Below are positions 7,862 to 18,287 of a stretch of 64,000 nt of DNA, piece by piece (within the stretch, counting starts at the first letter, position 1; each line of letters opens with the position of its first letter). The notes under the pieces were generated by a model that ran no database searches, had not been told where the DNA came from, and saw only the letters and a list, made by a program, of their open reading frames with translations. This DNA comes from Allobosea sp. WAO (lineage in GTDB: Bacteria > Pseudomonadota > Alphaproteobacteria > Rhizobiales > Beijerinckiaceae), in the NCBI RefSeq assembly GCF_001509835.1, contig NZ_JXTJ01000008.1:682001-746000 (forward strand), in the 5' to 3' direction. A program made the translations under genes and the position numbers.

Positions 7862-8599
7862 ATGCAACGCGCTGAACGTTTGCTCGATCTGATCCAGGGG
7901 CTGCGCCGTCGCCGCCGCCCCGTCACCGCCGAGACGCTCGCCTCCGAGCTCGATGTCTCCGTGCGCACCGTCTATCGCGATATCGCCGCGCTGCTGCGGC
8001 AGGGCGTGCCGGTGCGCGGCGAGGCCGGCATCGGCTATGTCCTCGATGCCGGCTTCGACCTGCCGCCGCTGATGTTCTCGCCAGACGAGATCGAGGCCGT
8101 GCTGGTCGGTATGCGCTGGCTCTCCGAGCGCGCCGACCCGACGCTGGCTCGCGCCGCCGAGGATGTCGTCTCCAAGGTCGCGGCCGTTCTGCCGGCGCAT
8201 TTGCGGCCGATCCTGCTCGATGGCGCGCTGTTCGCACCGGCCTATTGCAAGGACATGGTGGTCGACCAGGTCGACGTCGCGGCGGTGCGCGCTGCGATCC
8301 GCAATGGCCGCAAGCTCGAGATCAGCTATCGCGACGAGGCCGGGAAATCCTCGAGCCGGGTGATCTGGCCGATCGGCCTGACCTTCTTCGAGCGCGTACG
8401 CATGGTCATCGCCTGGTGCGAGCTCCGGCAGGCCTTCCGCCATTTCCGCACCGACCGCATCGCCGAGCTGACGGCGCGCGAGGAACGCTATCCGGCGCGT
8501 CGTGCCGACCTCTTCCGCCGCTGGCAGAAGGAGGAGCAGGAGGTCGCGGCCCGGCGGGCGCTGGAGCAGCAGGCGGCGTTGGCGGCGAGCGTTCAGTAG
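7862..8599 (+). CDS. YafY-type transcriptional regulator (HTH_11 plus WYL domain)
   Basis: The protein has 245 residues. The N-terminal winged helix QRAERLLDLIQGLRRRRRPV continues with TLASELDVSVRTVYRDIAAL, a DeoR/YafY recognition helix. The ligand-sensing WYL domain covers about residues 125-215 (AIRNGRKLEISYRDEAG and IWPIGLTFFERVRMVIAWCELR). The ATG at 7862 gives the standard YafY start; the frame is open to an ATG at 7823 that would add 13 residues. Regulators of this type often control the divergent neighbour, here the GST gene; that link is inferred. Confidence 0.9.
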   Translation: MQRAERLLDLIQGLRRRRRPVTAETLASELDVSVRTVYRDIAALLRQGVPVRGEAGIGYVLDAGFDLPPLMFSPDEIEAVLVGMRWLSERADPTLARAAEDVVSKVAAVLPAHLRPILLDGALFAPAYCKDMVVDQVDVAAVRAAIRNGRKLEISYRDEAGKSSSRVIWPIGLTFFERVRMVIAWCELRQAFRHFRTDRIAELTAREERYPARRADLFRRWQKEEQEVAARRALEQQAALAASVQ

Positions 8600-8611
8600 C
8601 CGCGAGGAGCG

Positions 8612-8715
8612 CGTCATGCTCGGGCTCGACCCGAGCATCTCGGGCCGAAGGGGGCTCTGGCCGGTGCGATCTCGTCTTGAGATTCTCGGATCTGCGCTAC
8701 GCTTCGCCCGAGAGT
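8612..8715. repeat. REPIN-like inverted pair of palindromic repeats, copy 2
   Basis: The left unit is a perfect palindrome, ATGCTCGGG / CCCGAGCAT around CTCGA (8615-8637). The right unit on the opposite strand is degenerate: GAGATTCTCGG, an insertion of about 16 bases, then CCCGAGAGT. The pair starts 13 bases after the WYL regulator stop and fills the gap between it and the convergent purN. Confidence 0.65.
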
Positions 8716-8724
8716 AACGGCTGG

Positions 8725-9348
8725 CTAGTCCCCGAGCGCCGCTCCGTCTTCTAGCCTGGCAGCTCCCGACGCCACGAGCGCCAACGCCTGCGGGTAGAGG
8801 ATGTGCTCCTGCTCCAGCACGCGGGCCGACAGGCTCGCCTCGTCGTCGCCGGGCAGCACCGGCACCTTCGCCTGGAGGATGGTCGGGCCGGCGTCGAGCT
8901 CCGGCACGACGAAGTGGACTGTGCAGCCGTGCTCGCTGACGCCCGCTTCGAGGGCTCGGGCATGGGTGTGCGTGCCGCGGAAATCCGGCAGCAGGGAAGG
9001 GTGGATGTTGACCAGCCGGCCCTGCCAGCGTGTCACGAACCAGGGCGTCAGCACCCGCATGAAACCGGCGAGCGCGACGAGCTCGATCTGATTGACGCGC
9101 AAGACCTCGTCGAGCTTGCGTTCGAAGGCCTCGCGGTCCTTGCCGAACGGGCGGTGGTCGACGGATGCAGTGGCGATGCCCGCCTGGCTCGCCCGCTCAA
9201 GCCCGCCAGCCTCCGGCAGGTTGGCGGCGACCAGCACGATCTCGGCCGGGAAATCGGCGGCCTGCGCCGCCTCGATGAGGGCGACCATGTTCGAGCCGCG
9301 GCCCGAGATCAGGATCGCGGTGCGGACCCGCCGCGGCGTCGTGCTCAC
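8725..9348 (-). CDS. purN: Phosphoribosylglycinamide formyltransferase
   Basis: This 207-residue enzyme of purine synthesis transfers a formyl group from 10-formyl-tetrahydrofolate to GAR. It shows the N-terminal ISGRGSNM phosphate-binding loop, [13 protein letters not shown], and the catalytic region [34 protein letters not shown] with the conserved Asn-His and a later Asp (PELDAGPTI). The start is GTG, overlapping the purM stop in GTGA, so the two genes are translationally coupled. Confidence 0.96.
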   Translation of the reverse strand: MSTTPRRVRTAILISGRGSNMVALIEAAQAADFPAEIVLVAANLPEAGGLERASQAGIATASVDHRPFGKDREAFERKLDEVLRVNQIELVALAGFMRVLTPWFVTRWQGRLVNIHPSLLPDFRGTHTHARALEAGVSEHGCTVHFVVPELDAGPTILQAKVPVLPGDDEASLSARVLEQEHILYPQALALVASGAARLEDGAALGD

Positions 9349-10415
9349 AGGCTAAGCTTCCCGCGATAGACGACCTGGCCCTCGCTGCCGGCCGGCGTGA
9401 CCTCGCCGAGCCGGACCGGCGCTTCACCGGCCTCGCACAGCGCGGCGACGACTGCATCGACCTCGGCCGCCGAAGCGACCACGATCATGCCGATGCCGCA
9501 GTTGAAGGTGCGCAGCATCTCGCGCTCGGCGACGCCGCCGACCTTGGCGAGCCAGCCGAAGACCGGCGGCACCGGGATCGCGGAAAGATCGAGCGAGACG
9601 CCGAGATCGTCGGGCAGGACGCGCGGGATGTTGTCGGGGAAGCCGCCGCCTGTGATGTGCGCCAGCGCCTTGATGCTGGGCGCCGCCTTCAGCGCCTGCA
9701 GCAGCGGCTTCACATAGATCCGCGTCGGCGTCAGCAGCGCCTCGGCGAGGCTCTGTTCAAGGGCGAAGGGGGCGGGCGCCTCCCAGGCGAGGCCGGAGAG
9801 CGCGACGATGCGCCGGACCAGCGAATAGCCGTTGGAATGGACGCCGGAGGAGGGCAGGCCGAGCACCACGTCGCCCGCGACCAGATCGGCGCGCGGCAGC
9901 AGCGAGCCGCGCTCGGCGGCGCCGACGGCAAAGCCGGCGAGGTCGTAATCCTTGTCGGCATACATGCCCGGCATTTCGGCGGTCTCGCCGCCGATCAGGG
10001 CGCAGCCGGCCTGGCGGCAGCCTTCGGCGATTCCGCGCACGATCTCGACGCCGGCCTGCGGGTCGAGCTTGCCGGTGGCATAGTAGTCGAGGAACAGCAG
10101 CGGCTCGGCGCCCTGCACGACGAGGTCGTTGACGCACATCGCGACGAGGTCGATGCCGATGGTCGAATGCCGGCCGCTCTCGATGGCGATCTTCACCTTG
10201 GTGCCGACGCCGTCATTGGCGGCGACCAGGATCGGGTCGCTGAAGCCCGCCGCCTTCAGGTCGAACAGGCCGCCGAACCCGCCGATCTCGGCATCCGCGC
10301 CCGGTCGCCGGGTCGAACGCACCAGAGGCTTGATCGCATCGACCATGGCATTGCCGGCATCGATGTCGACGCCCGCCTGCGCATAGGTCAGCCCGTTGCC
10401 GCCTGTCTTGGTCAT
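9345..10415 (-). CDS. purM: Phosphoribosylformylglycinamidine cyclo-ligase (AIR synthase)
   Basis: This 356-residue enzyme makes aminoimidazole ribonucleotide from FGAM with ATP. Family segments are [14 protein letters not shown] at the start, [23 protein letters not shown], and [15 protein letters not shown] near the C-terminus. I chose the ATG at 10415 because AAGGAG lies upstream and the length matches the family; the frame is open 36 codons further. It overlaps purN by four bases and is divergent from the phosphatidyltransferase gene. Confidence 0.96.
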   Translation of the reverse strand: MTKTGGNGLTYAQAGVDIDAGNAMVDAIKPLVRSTRRPGADAEIGGFGGLFDLKAAGFSDPILVAANDGVGTKVKIAIESGRHSTIGIDLVAMCVNDLVVQGAEPLLFLDYYATGKLDPQAGVEIVRGIAEGCRQAGCALIGGETAEMPGMYADKDYDLAGFAVGAAERGSLLPRADLVAGDVVLGLPSSGVHSNGYSLVRRIVALSGLAWEAPAPFALEQSLAEALLTPTRIYVKPLLQALKAAPSIKALAHITGGGFPDNIPRVLPDDLGVSLDLSAIPVPPVFGWLAKVGGVAEREMLRTFNCGIGMIVVASAAEVDAVVAALCEAGEAPVRLGEVTPAGSEGQVVYRGKLSL

Positions 10416-10572
10416 GAAACCGCGCTCCTTGCTGTGCGGGGAGCGATAGGCAAGGGCGGCCCCGCTGGCAAGCCGGCAACGGCCCTTCCGCGAAAGCGTT
10501 TCGCAGTTGTCCAGCACATGCATTAGCCTTCAGTCGTAGTTCTCGCGACGAATCCTGGCCACGATCCCGGCG

Positions 10573-11103
10573 ATGACGCTTCCGAACCTGATCACAATCG
10601 GCCGTCTGATCCTCGTCCCCCTGGTGATCGTGATGATCATCAACGAACGCTGGCTGGCCGCCTTCCTGCTCTTCGTCGCGGCCGGGATTTCCGACGCGAT
10701 CGACGGCTTCATCGCCAAGCGCTTCGACATGGGAAGCGAGCTCGGCGCCTATCTCGACCCGCTCGCCGACAAGGCGCTGATCGTCTCGATCTACATCACC
10801 CTGGCCATGGTCGGGGCCATCCCGGCCTGGCTCGTCATCCTGGTCGTCTCGCGCGACATCATGATCGTCACGGCAGTGATCCTGTCCTGGCTGATGGAGA
10901 AGCCGCTGGAGATCGCGCCCTTCGCCGTCAGCAAGCTCAACACGGCGGCGCAGCTCATCTTCGCCGCGCTGATGCTGGGCTCGCGCGCCTTCGGGCTCGA
11001 TCTCGGCCCGGCAATCCCGGTCGCGCAGCTCGCCGTGGCGCTCTTGACGGTCGGTTCGATGGCGGCCTACCTCGCCTTCTGGCTGCGCCATATGGCGGCC
11101 TGA
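10573..11103 (+). CDS. CDP-alcohol phosphatidyltransferase (PgsA / cardiolipin synthase-like)
   Basis: This 176-residue membrane protein has four to five helices. The catalytic CDP-alcohol motif starts at DGFIAKR and continues LGAYLDPLADKALIV, giving D-G-x2-A-K-x8-G-x3-D-x3-D. The usual Arg after Ala is Lys here, as in some cardiolipin-synthase-like members. The start MTLPNLITIGRLILVPLVI matches phosphatidylglycerophosphate synthases. It probably forms phosphatidylglycerophosphate or a related lipid at the inner membrane. It is followed after 85 bases by the PerM-type permease gene. Confidence 0.88.
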   Translation: MTLPNLITIGRLILVPLVIVMIINERWLAAFLLFVAAGISDAIDGFIAKRFDMGSELGAYLDPLADKALIVSIYITLAMVGAIPAWLVILVVSRDIMIVTAVILSWLMEKPLEIAPFAVSKLNTAAQLIFAALMLGSRAFGLDLGPAIPVAQLAVALLTVGSMAAYLAFWLRHMAA

Positions 11104-11188
11104 GCTTGGAACCCGGCCGGCACGCTCCTATTCTCTAGGGCGCCCGCCCGGCTCCGGGCCCTGCGTAACGGCGAGTTCAGGACAGCGG

Positions 11189-12298
11189 ATGAGTCTTCAG
11201 CGTCAATTCGCCTTCTGGGCCCTCACACTTGCGGTTTTCGTGTTGGCGCTATTGCTGCTGCGCGACGTGCTGCTGCCCTTCATCGCTGCGCTGGCACTGG
11301 CCTATCTGCTGGATCCGCTCGCCGACAGGCTGGAGCGGCTCGGCATGCGCCGCCTGACCGCGACCATCGTCATCCTCTGCGTTTTCTTGCTGCTCTTCGT
11401 GCTGGCGCTCGTCCTGCTGCTGCCGCTCCTGAGTCAGCAACTCGCGGGCCTCGTGGCGCGCCTGCCCGAGGTTGCCGCTAAGCTGCAGGCGCTGGTCATG
11501 GAGCGCGGCGCGCCTCTGATCGAGCGCTTCGGCGGCGCCAAGCTCGCCGAGGACGCTCAGAGCCAGCTCGGCAATTTCGTCGGCGAGGCGACGAAATGGG
11601 TCGGCGGACTCCTGCAATCGCTCTGGTCGGGCGGGACCGCGATCATAGGCGTCTTTTCGCTGCTGGTGCTGACGCCGGTCATCGCCTTCTATCTGCTGGC
11701 CGACTGGGACCGCATGGTCGAGACCGTCGATGGCTGGCTGCCGCGCGAGCATCGCGAGACCATCCGCGGCCTGCTGCACGAGATGGACACCGCGATCGCC
11801 GGCTTCCTGCGCGGGCAGGCCCTGGTCTGCCTGCTGCTCGGCCTGTTCTACGCGATCGGGCTTTCGCTGCTCGGCGTCAATTTCGGCGCGTTGATCGGCA
11901 TCATCTCCGGCTTCCTCTCCTTCATCCCCTATGTCGGCTCGCTGACCGGGCTGGTGCTTTCCGTCGGTGTCGCGACCGTGCAGTTCTGGCCGGACTGGAC
12001 GATGCCGCTGGCGACGCTCGCCGTGTTCGCGGCCGGCCAGTTCTTCGAGGGCAATATCCTGCAGCCGAAGCTCGTCGGCGACTCCATCGGCGTCCATCCG
12101 GTCTGGCTGATGTTCGCGCTGCTCGCCTTCGGCTCGCTGTTCGGCTTCGTCGGCTTGCTGCTGGCGGTGCCGCTGGCGGCCGTCATCGGCGTGCTGATGC
12201 GCTTTGCGCTGCGCCAATATCTCGCCAGCGATCTTTATCGCGGCCGCCCGGCTACGAAGGCGGTCGCCACCGGTTCGGACAATCATGCCGGGAACTGA
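11189..12298 (+). CDS. AI-2E family transporter / PerM-type permease
   Basis: This 369-residue inner membrane protein has about eight hydrophobic segments. Family features are the N-terminal VLLPFIAALALAYLLDPLADRLERLG, a soluble middle part, and the C-terminal block GLLLAVPLAAVIGVLMRFALRQY. PerM/TqsA members export small molecules; the substrate is not known here. Its 3' end overlaps the hdaA start by 14 bases. Confidence 0.93.
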   Translation: MSLQRQFAFWALTLAVFVLALLLLRDVLLPFIAALALAYLLDPLADRLERLGMRRLTATIVILCVFLLLFVLALVLLLPLLSQQLAGLVARLPEVAAKLQALVMERGAPLIERFGGAKLAEDAQSQLGNFVGEATKWVGGLLQSLWSGGTAIIGVFSLLVLTPVIAFYLLADWDRMVETVDGWLPREHRETIRGLLHEMDTAIAGFLRGQALVCLLLGLFYAIGLSLLGVNFGALIGIISGFLSFIPYVGSLTGLVLSVGVATVQFWPDWTMPLATLAVFAAGQFFEGNILQPKLVGDSIGVHPVWLMFALLAFGSLFGFVGLLLAVPLAAVIGVLMRFALRQYLASDLYRGRPATKAVATGSDNHAGN

Positions 12299-12983
12299 GC
12301 CGCCGCGCCGGCCGCGCCAGCTCGCTTTCGACCTGCCGGTCGACAGCCGCCATGGCGTCGAGGATTTTCTCGTCGGCCCCTCCAACGAGCAGGCCTATGC
12401 GCTGGTCGAGAGCTGGCCGGCCTGGCCGGATGCCTGGCTGCGCCTCGTCGGGCCCGAAGGCTCTGGCAAGACGCATCTCGCCGCGATCTGGGCGGCGCGC
12501 GCCCATGCCTGGACGCTGCAGGCCAGCGAGATCGACGAGGGCAAGGTGCCGCATCTCGCCTCCGGCGGGGCGCTGGTCATCGAGGATTGCGATGCCGGCC
12601 GGCTCGACGAGCGGGCGCTGTTCCACCTGCTCAACGCCATCAAGGCGCGCGGCGGCTTCGCCCTGCTGACGGCGCGGACGCCGCCGGATCAATGGGGGCT
12701 GAGCGTGCCGGATCTGCTCTCGCGTCTGCGGCTAGCACCCGCCGCCGAGATTGCGCCCCCAGACGATGCGCTGCTGCGGGCGCTGCTGGTCAAGCTCTTC
12801 GTCGACAGGCAGTTGATCGTCGACACCGGCACGATCGAGGCGCTGGCGTTGCGCATGGAACGCTCCTTCGCCGCGGCGCGCGTCCTCGTCGACGCGATCG
12901 ACCGGCTTTCGCTCGAGCGCGGCCGGCGCGTCACCCGCGCCATGGCGAACGAAGTCGCGGCCAGCCTGTTCGACGCCGAATAG
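12285..12983 (+). CDS. hdaA: DnaA regulatory inactivator HdaA
   Basis: The 232-residue protein has a Walker A motif GPEGSGKTHL and the N-terminal RQLAFDLPVDSRHGVEDFLVG common to Hda proteins. It lacks the DnaA C-terminal DNA-binding domain. In alphaproteobacteria HdaA acts with the beta clamp to stimulate ATP hydrolysis by DnaA after initiation. The residues RQLAFDL form a clamp-binding-type motif near the start. The ATG at 12285 overlaps the permease gene, which argues for one operon. Confidence 0.92.
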   Translation: MPGTEPPRRPRQLAFDLPVDSRHGVEDFLVGPSNEQAYALVESWPAWPDAWLRLVGPEGSGKTHLAAIWAARAHAWTLQASEIDEGKVPHLASGGALVIEDCDAGRLDERALFHLLNAIKARGGFALLTARTPPDQWGLSVPDLLSRLRLAPAAEIAPPDDALLRALLVKLFVDRQLIVDTGTIEALALRMERSFAAARVLVDAIDRLSLERGRRVTRAMANEVAASLFDAE

Positions 12984-12986
12984 ACC

Positions 12987-14225
12987 TCAGGTCTTGGCGG
13001 TTGCCGGCGCCGCCACCAGCCGGGCGTGGATGGCCTCGAGCAGCATGTCGTGCGCGCGCGCCGCGATGGCGTCGAGCGACGGTGTCTTGACGAACATCGC
13101 CGCCGCCTTTTCCGTCAGCTCCTCGCGGGTCGGTAGCGTCGGCAGGTGCCATTGCGCCAGCGCCTCATGGGCCTGGAGCTGTATGGCTTGCAGGCGCTCG
13201 CCGGCGCGGCTCTGCATCGTGGCGAGCGCTTCACGCAGCTCCGGCAAGGTCAGCGTCGGCAGGGCTGGCAGATGCATCTCGGGCAGGCCGGGCGCGTTGG
13301 CATAGGCATCGCGCAGGCTCTGGACGATCCGGTCGACCGGGACGGAGGCGGCGAGGCGCTCGGCCGAGCGTTCGATGACGCGCGGCGGCAGCGCCTGCGA
13401 GCGGTCGATCACGGCCTGCGGCGGCGCCTTCAGGTCCCAGACGAGGCGCAGCTTCGACAGACCGAGGATCAGGTAATAGGTCGGGTCCCATTGCCACCAG
13501 CGAAAGCCCTGGCGCACGCTGTACTGATAGGCGTGGTGGTTGTTGTGCCAGCCTTCGCCCATGGTGATGATCGCCAGCCACCAGTTGTTCCGGCTCTCGT
13601 CGCCGGTGACGTAGTCCTTGTCGCCGTGCACATGGGCGAGCGAGTTGATGCAGAAGGTGCCGTGATAGACCAGCACGGTCGAGATGAAGAAGCCGACGAA
13701 CAGGCCGGACCAGCCATCGATGGCGAAGCAGGCGAGGGCGAGCAGGATCGCCGGCGCGAGCTCGAAGCGATGCAGCAGCCGAAGCTCGGGAAAGCGGGTC
13801 AGGTCGGTGACCGTCGAAGCGTCGAACTCGTGATGCTGGCGGCTGAAGATCCAGCCGACATGCGAATAGAAGAACGAGCTCTGCACCGGCGAGTGCACAT
13901 CGTGCTCGGTGTCGGAGAAGCGGTGGTGGTGCCGGTGCTTCGAGGCCCACCAGATCACGCTTTTCTGCGCCGTCGACTGGGCGAGGAAGGCGAGGACGAA
14001 CTGGCCGACCCGGCTGGTCTTGTAGGTCCGATGCGAGAAATAGCGGTGATAGCCGCCGGTCACTGCGAACATGCGCAGCCAGTAGAGTCCGAAGCAGAGC
14101 CAGAGCGAGGTCGCGGTGACGCCGCTCCACAGCGCGCCGAAGCAGGCCAGATGCGCCAGGACGAACGGCACGGCCGAGGGGTAGACGATGTCGTCATGGT
14201 CGTGGGCTGAAGAGAGTTCTGACAA
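12987..14225 (-). CDS. Acyl-CoA (fatty acid) desaturase with helical C-terminal extension
   Basis: This membrane di-iron desaturase has the three His boxes HRYFSHR, HRHHHRF and HNNHHAY typical of delta-9 acyl-CoA desaturases, with hydrophobic segments between them. After the third box and the usual WDPTYYLILGLSKLRLVWDLK end, about 130 more residues form repeated amphipathic helices rich in Ala, Leu and Glu. The start is uncertain: no good ATG lies near the domain, so I propose TTG at 14225 (LSELSSAHDH). The frame is open upstream to an ATG at 14426. It is convergent with hdaA. Confidence 0.85.
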   Translation of the reverse strand: MSELSSAHDHDDIVYPSAVPFVLAHLACFGALWSGVTATSLWLCFGLYWLRMFAVTGGYHRYFSHRTYKTSRVGQFVLAFLAQSTAQKSVIWWASKHRHHHRFSDTEHDVHSPVQSSFFYSHVGWIFSRQHHEFDASTVTDLTRFPELRLLHRFELAPAILLALACFAIDGWSGLFVGFFISTVLVYHGTFCINSLAHVHGDKDYVTGDESRNNWWLAIITMGEGWHNNHHAYQYSVRQGFRWWQWDPTYYLILGLSKLRLVWDLKAPPQAVIDRSQALPPRVIERSAERLAASVPVDRIVQSLRDAYANAPGLPEMHLPALPTLTLPELREALATMQSRAGERLQAIQLQAHEALAQWHLPTLPTREELTEKAAAMFVKTPSLDAIAARAHDMLLEAIHARLVAAPATAKT

Positions 14226-14548
14226 GATCGTTCTCTGGAAATGTCTGGCGCGGCATGCGGGATTCGCATGCGACCAAACAGGAGAGCGGGTTTGAGCGCA
14301 AGGTTCCCGAGCCCTTCTGGCGACAATTGCGGCAGCGGGACGCACGGCATGCGCAGCCGTCATGGGACGAGAGGTAGAATACGCCCGCCGCGAGGATTGC
14401 TCATGGCGCTGGACCTCGAATGTCATCGAAGCGTTACGCTAGGATGCCTTGAGAGTGAGTGGGCCGATGGTCGGCCGACGGCAAACCGACACAGACGACA
14501 GCTACAGGATCGGCAGTGACACGAGCGGCAGCGGCGAAGGCGAGACGA
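14226..14548. other. Gap between the divergent desaturase and ppk genes
   Basis: If the desaturase starts at 14225 and ppk at 14549, 323 bases lie between. The stretch is GC-rich with open frames in several phases but no signal of a third gene, terminator or RNA. It must hold the promoters for both genes; I could not pick out confident boxes. Confidence 0.4.
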
Positions 14549-16765
14549 ATGAACCAGGATCTGGCTGAAGCGGCGGCTTCGAGGGCGGCGACGCCGGCAC
14601 CGGAGATCACGGTGCTCACCGTCGACCATGAGCTGCGCCAGTCGCCGCAGCGCTTCATGAATCGCGAATTGTCATGGCTGCAGTTCAACCGCCGGGTGAT
14701 GGAGGAGGCCTCCAATCGCAACCACCCGCTGCTGGAGCAGCTGCGCTTCCTCTCGATCTCGGCGAACAACCTTGACGAGTTCTTCATGGTCCGGGTCTCG
14801 GGCCTGCGCGAGCAGCTCAAGGCCGGCGTGGTGACGCCGAGCCAGGACGGCCTGAGCCCCGCCGAGCAGCTCGTCGCGTTGGGGGCGGCGGTGTCCGACC
14901 TGACCCGCGATCAGCAGACGCGCTGGGTCGAGCTCAGGCAGGACCTGCAGGACAACCGGATCATCCTGCTCAAGGCGGCAGATATCGGCCCGCAGGAGCG
15001 CGTCTGGCTTGAAGACCGCTTCCTGCACTATGTCTTCCCGGTGCTGACGCCGCTGGCGATCGATCCGGCACATCCCTTCCCGTTCATCCCCAATCTCGGC
15101 TTCAGCCTGGCGCTCGCCCTGGAGCGCATCAGCGACGGGCGCGCACTCGACGCGCTGATCCGCGTCCCCGGCAAGATCGACCGCTTCATCGAGGTGCCCG
15201 ATCTCGCCCGCGACGGCGTGCAGCGCTTCATCATGCTCGAGGACCTGGTCTCGCTGTTCATCGGCAAGCTCTTCCCCGGCTACGAGATCAAGGGCACCGG
15301 CTCCTTCCGCATCATCCGCGACTCCGATCTCGACATCGAGGAGGAGGCGGAGGATCTGGTCCGCGTCTTCGAAACCATGCTGAAGCAGCGCCGCCGCGGC
15401 GTCGTCATCCGCCTCGAGCTGCATGCTGACACGCCGGATCATCTGCGCCAGCTGATCGTGCGCGAGCTTAAGGTCGATCCTGACGAGATCGTGATCGTCG
15501 ACGGCATGATCGGGCTGAACGAGCTTTCGCAGCTCGTCGGGGTCGACCGGCCGGACCTGAAGTTCAAGCCCTACAATGCCCGCTTTCCCGAGCGGATCCG
15601 CGAGCATGGCGGCGACTGCTTCGCCGCGATCCGCCAGAAGGACCTGATCGTCCACCATCCCTATGAGAGCTTCGACGTCGTCGTGCAGTTCCTGCAGCAG
15701 GCGGCGCGCGATCCCAATGTCGTCGCGATCAAGCAGACGCTCTACCGGACATCCTCGAACTCGCCGATCGTCCAGGCGTTGGCCGAGGCTGCCGAGGCCG
15801 GCAAGTCCGTGACGGCGCTGGTCGAGCTCAAGGCCCGCTTCGACGAGGAAGCCAATATCCGCTGGGCCAAGGATCTCGAGCGCGCCGGCGTGCAGGTGGT
15901 CTACGGCTTCATCGAGCTCAAGACGCACGCCAAGCTCTCGATGGTGGTCCGCCGCGAGGCGGGCCAGCTCGTGACCTATTGCCACATCGCGACCGGCAAC
16001 TATCACCCGATCACGGCGCGCATCTACACCGACGTCTCCTTCTTCACCGCCGATCCGGTGATGGCGCAGGACGTGGCGCGGATCTTCAACTTCATCACCG
16101 GCTATGCCGAGCCGGCCGAGCTCGAGCGCATGGCGGTCTCGCCGGTCAACCTGAAGAAGCGCCTGCTCGACGACATCGCGGAGGAGATCGAGCATGTGAA
16201 GGCCGGCCGCAAGGGCGCGATCTGGGGCAAGTGCAACTCGCTGGTCGACCCCGAGATCATCGACGCGCTCTATGATGCGAGTCAGGCCGGCGTGCAGATC
16301 GATTTCGTCGTTCGCGGCATCTGCTGCCTGCGACCCGGTGTCCCAGGCCTTTCCGACAATATCCGGGTCAAGTCGATCGTCGGGCGCTTCCTCGAGCACA
16401 CCCGCGTCTATGCCTTCGGTGCCGGGCACGGCATGCCTTCGCCCAAGGCGAAGCTCTACATCTCCTCGGCCGATCTGATGCCGCGCAACCTGGACCGCCG
16501 TGTGGAGGCGCTGACGCCGATCCTCAACCCAACCGTGCACCAGCAACTGCTGGAACAGATCATGCTGGCCAATTTTCTCGACAACGAACAGAGCTGGACC
16601 ATCTTGCCCGATGGCGGCTCGCGACGCATTGTCCCGCCGTCGGCCGAAGAGTCGTTCAACGCCCATAAGTACTTCATGACGAATCCGAGCCTGTCCGGTC
16701 GTGGAAAATCACTCTCCAGTTCAAGTCCTCGCAGCCTTTCCCGCCGTTCCGGCAAGAAGGCCTGA
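14549..16765 (+). CDS. ppk: Polyphosphate kinase 1
   Basis: This 738-residue enzyme reversibly builds polyphosphate from ATP. The N-terminal block [19 protein letters not shown] is characteristic. The phospholipase-D-like core carries His460 in LKTHAKLS, corresponding to the phosphorylated His, and His617 in [11 protein letters not shown]. The segment [19 protein letters not shown] lies between them. The ATG at 14549 has AAGGCGAG upstream; the frame is open to 14459. The ppx gene follows and its GTG start would overlap the ppk 3' end, so making and breaking polyphosphate are encoded together. Confidence 0.97.
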   Translation: MNQDLAEAAASRAATPAPEITVLTVDHELRQSPQRFMNRELSWLQFNRRVMEEASNRNHPLLEQLRFLSISANNLDEFFMVRVSGLREQLKAGVVTPSQDGLSPAEQLVALGAAVSDLTRDQQTRWVELRQDLQDNRIILLKAADIGPQERVWLEDRFLHYVFPVLTPLAIDPAHPFPFIPNLGFSLALALERISDGRALDALIRVPGKIDRFIEVPDLARDGVQRFIMLEDLVSLFIGKLFPGYEIKGTGSFRIIRDSDLDIEEEAEDLVRVFETMLKQRRRGVVIRLELHADTPDHLRQLIVRELKVDPDEIVIVDGMIGLNELSQLVGVDRPDLKFKPYNARFPERIREHGGDCFAAIRQKDLIVHHPYESFDVVVQFLQQAARDPNVVAIKQTLYRTSSNSPIVQALAEAAEAGKSVTALVELKARFDEEANIRWAKDLERAGVQVVYGFIELKTHAKLSMVVRREAGQLVTYCHIATGNYHPITARIYTDVSFFTADPVMAQDVARIFNFITGYAEPAELERMAVSPVNLKKRLLDDIAEEIEHVKAGRKGAIWGKCNSLVDPEIIDALYDASQAGVQIDFVVRGICCLRPGVPGLSDNIRVKSIVGRFLEHTRVYAFGAGHGMPSPKAKLYISSADLMPRNLDRRVEALTPILNPTVHQQLLEQIMLANFLDNEQSWTILPDGGSRRIVPPSAEESFNAHKYFMTNPSLSGRGKSLSSSSPRSLSRRSGKKA

Positions 16766-18263
16766 GCAGGCGCAAGGGCGTTTGAGCCTGGGTGACACCG
16801 TCGCGATCATCGATATCGGTTCGAATTCGGTCCGCCTTGTCGTCTATGAGAATCTGTCCCGCGCGCCGGGGCAGGTCTTCAACGAGAAGGAGATGGCGGG
16901 CCTCGGTCGCCAGGTCGCGACGACCGGCATGCTCGCCGCCGACGCCGTCGAGAAGGCGCTGGCGGCGCTCGTTCGTTTCCGCATCCTCTGCGAGGCGATG
17001 CATGTCGCGCAATTGCGCGTCATCGCCACGGCCGCGGCGCGCTATGCCTCGAACGGCCCGGATTTCATCGCCCGCGCCGAGGCGGCGGTCGGCCAGCCGA
17101 TCGAGCTGATCTCCGGCGATCGCGAGGCCTATCTCTCGGCGCTCGGCGTCATCTCCGGCTTCGACCGGCCGAACGGCGTGGTCGGAGACCTCGGCGGCGG
17201 CTCGCTGGAGCTGGCGGCCGTCGACGGCAGCAGGGTCGGGGAGGGCGTCAGCCTGGCGCTCGGCGGCCTCGCGCTGATGGACCGCTCGAAGAACTCGATC
17301 AAGACGGCCGAGAAGATCGTTCGGGACGATCTCGACAATCACCCTCAGCTCGCCGCGATGCGTGGCCGCGACTTCTTCGCCGTCGGCGGCACTTGGCGCG
17401 CGCTGGCGACGCTGCATCAGCGCCAGTCGGGCTATCCGCTCAACGTCATGCACGGCTACACGGTGCCGGCTCGCGAGGCGAGCGAGTTCGTCCGGCTGGT
17501 CGAGCGTGCCGATGCTACGATGCTGGAATCAATCGAGGCGATCTCCTCCGCCCGCCGGCCGCTGCTCGCCTATGGCGCGCTGGTGCTCGACCAACTGATC
17601 AAACGTGGCCGCCCGCGTCAGGTCGTGATCTCGGCGCACGGTGTCCGCGAGGGGCTGATGCACGAGCAGCTCGCGCCGACGGAGCGGGATGCCGACGCGC
17701 TGCTGCGCGGTGCCCAGGACTACAACCAGCTGCGCGCCCGCGATCCGCGCCATGCCGCGGATCTGCTTCCCTGGGCCGAGCGGCTGCTCGACAGTGCCTA
17801 TCCGAACGACGATCCGGCCTTGAAGCGCCTGCAGATCGCCGCGTGCCTGCTCTCCGATATCGGCTGGCGGGCCCATCCCGACTACCGCGGCGAGCAGACT
17901 CTCAACGTCATCGCCCATGCGCCGTTCAGCGGCGTCGACCATGCCGGCCGCGCCTTCCTGTCCCTGACGGCCTTCTATCGCTATGCCGGGCTGAAAGGCG
18001 CTGCTCCGGCTGCGGAAGGCCTTCGGCGGCTGCTGACGCCGCGCGTGCTGGAACGTGCGCATGTGGTCGCGGCGATCTTCCGCGTCGCCTATCTGATGTC
18101 GGCCGGTATGCCCGGAATCCTGTCGCAGACGACGTTGGCCTGCGACGACCGTCGCCTGATCCTGACCCTGCCGCCGGAATTCCGCTCGCTGGCCAGCCAA
18201 CGCGTCACGGGGCGGCTGAAGCAGCTCGCCCGCCTGCTCGGCCGCGAGGTCGAGATTCGCTGA
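16701..18263 (+). CDS. ppx: Exopolyphosphatase (Ppx/GppA family)
   Basis: This is an ASKHA-fold phosphatase that removes terminal phosphate from polyphosphate or pppGpp. Motifs are [27 protein letters not shown] (phosphate loop 2) and [11 protein letters not shown]. About 520 residues result from the GTG at 16701, which overlaps ppk by 65 bases. A TTG at 16782, just before the domain, is an equally plausible start and would remove the overlap. The C-terminal HD-like helical region ([19 protein letters not shown]) is present. It is convergent with the multicopper-oxidase-like gene, with only 24 bases between stops. Confidence 0.93.
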   Translation: MENHSPVQVLAAFPAVPARRPEQAQGRLSLGDTVAIIDIGSNSVRLVVYENLSRAPGQVFNEKEMAGLGRQVATTGMLAADAVEKALAALVRFRILCEAMHVAQLRVIATAAARYASNGPDFIARAEAAVGQPIELISGDREAYLSALGVISGFDRPNGVVGDLGGGSLELAAVDGSRVGEGVSLALGGLALMDRSKNSIKTAEKIVRDDLDNHPQLAAMRGRDFFAVGGTWRALATLHQRQSGYPLNVMHGYTVPAREASEFVRLVERADATMLESIEAISSARRPLLAYGALVLDQLIKRGRPRQVVISAHGVREGLMHEQLAPTERDADALLRGAQDYNQLRARDPRHAADLLPWAERLLDSAYPNDDPALKRLQIAACLLSDIGWRAHPDYRGEQTLNVIAHAPFSGVDHAGRAFLSLTAFYRYAGLKGAAPAAEGLRRLLTPRVLERAHVVAAIFRVAYLMSAGMPGILSQTTLACDDRRLILTLPPEFRSLASQRVTGRLKQLARLLGREVEIR

Positions 18264-18287
18264 GGCGCGAGCTCCCGGCCCACGCTC

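Noticed and set aside
14672-16666. 664-codon minus-strand open frame antisense to ppk
   Set aside because: Same high-GC shadow effect; ppk is intact on the plus strand.
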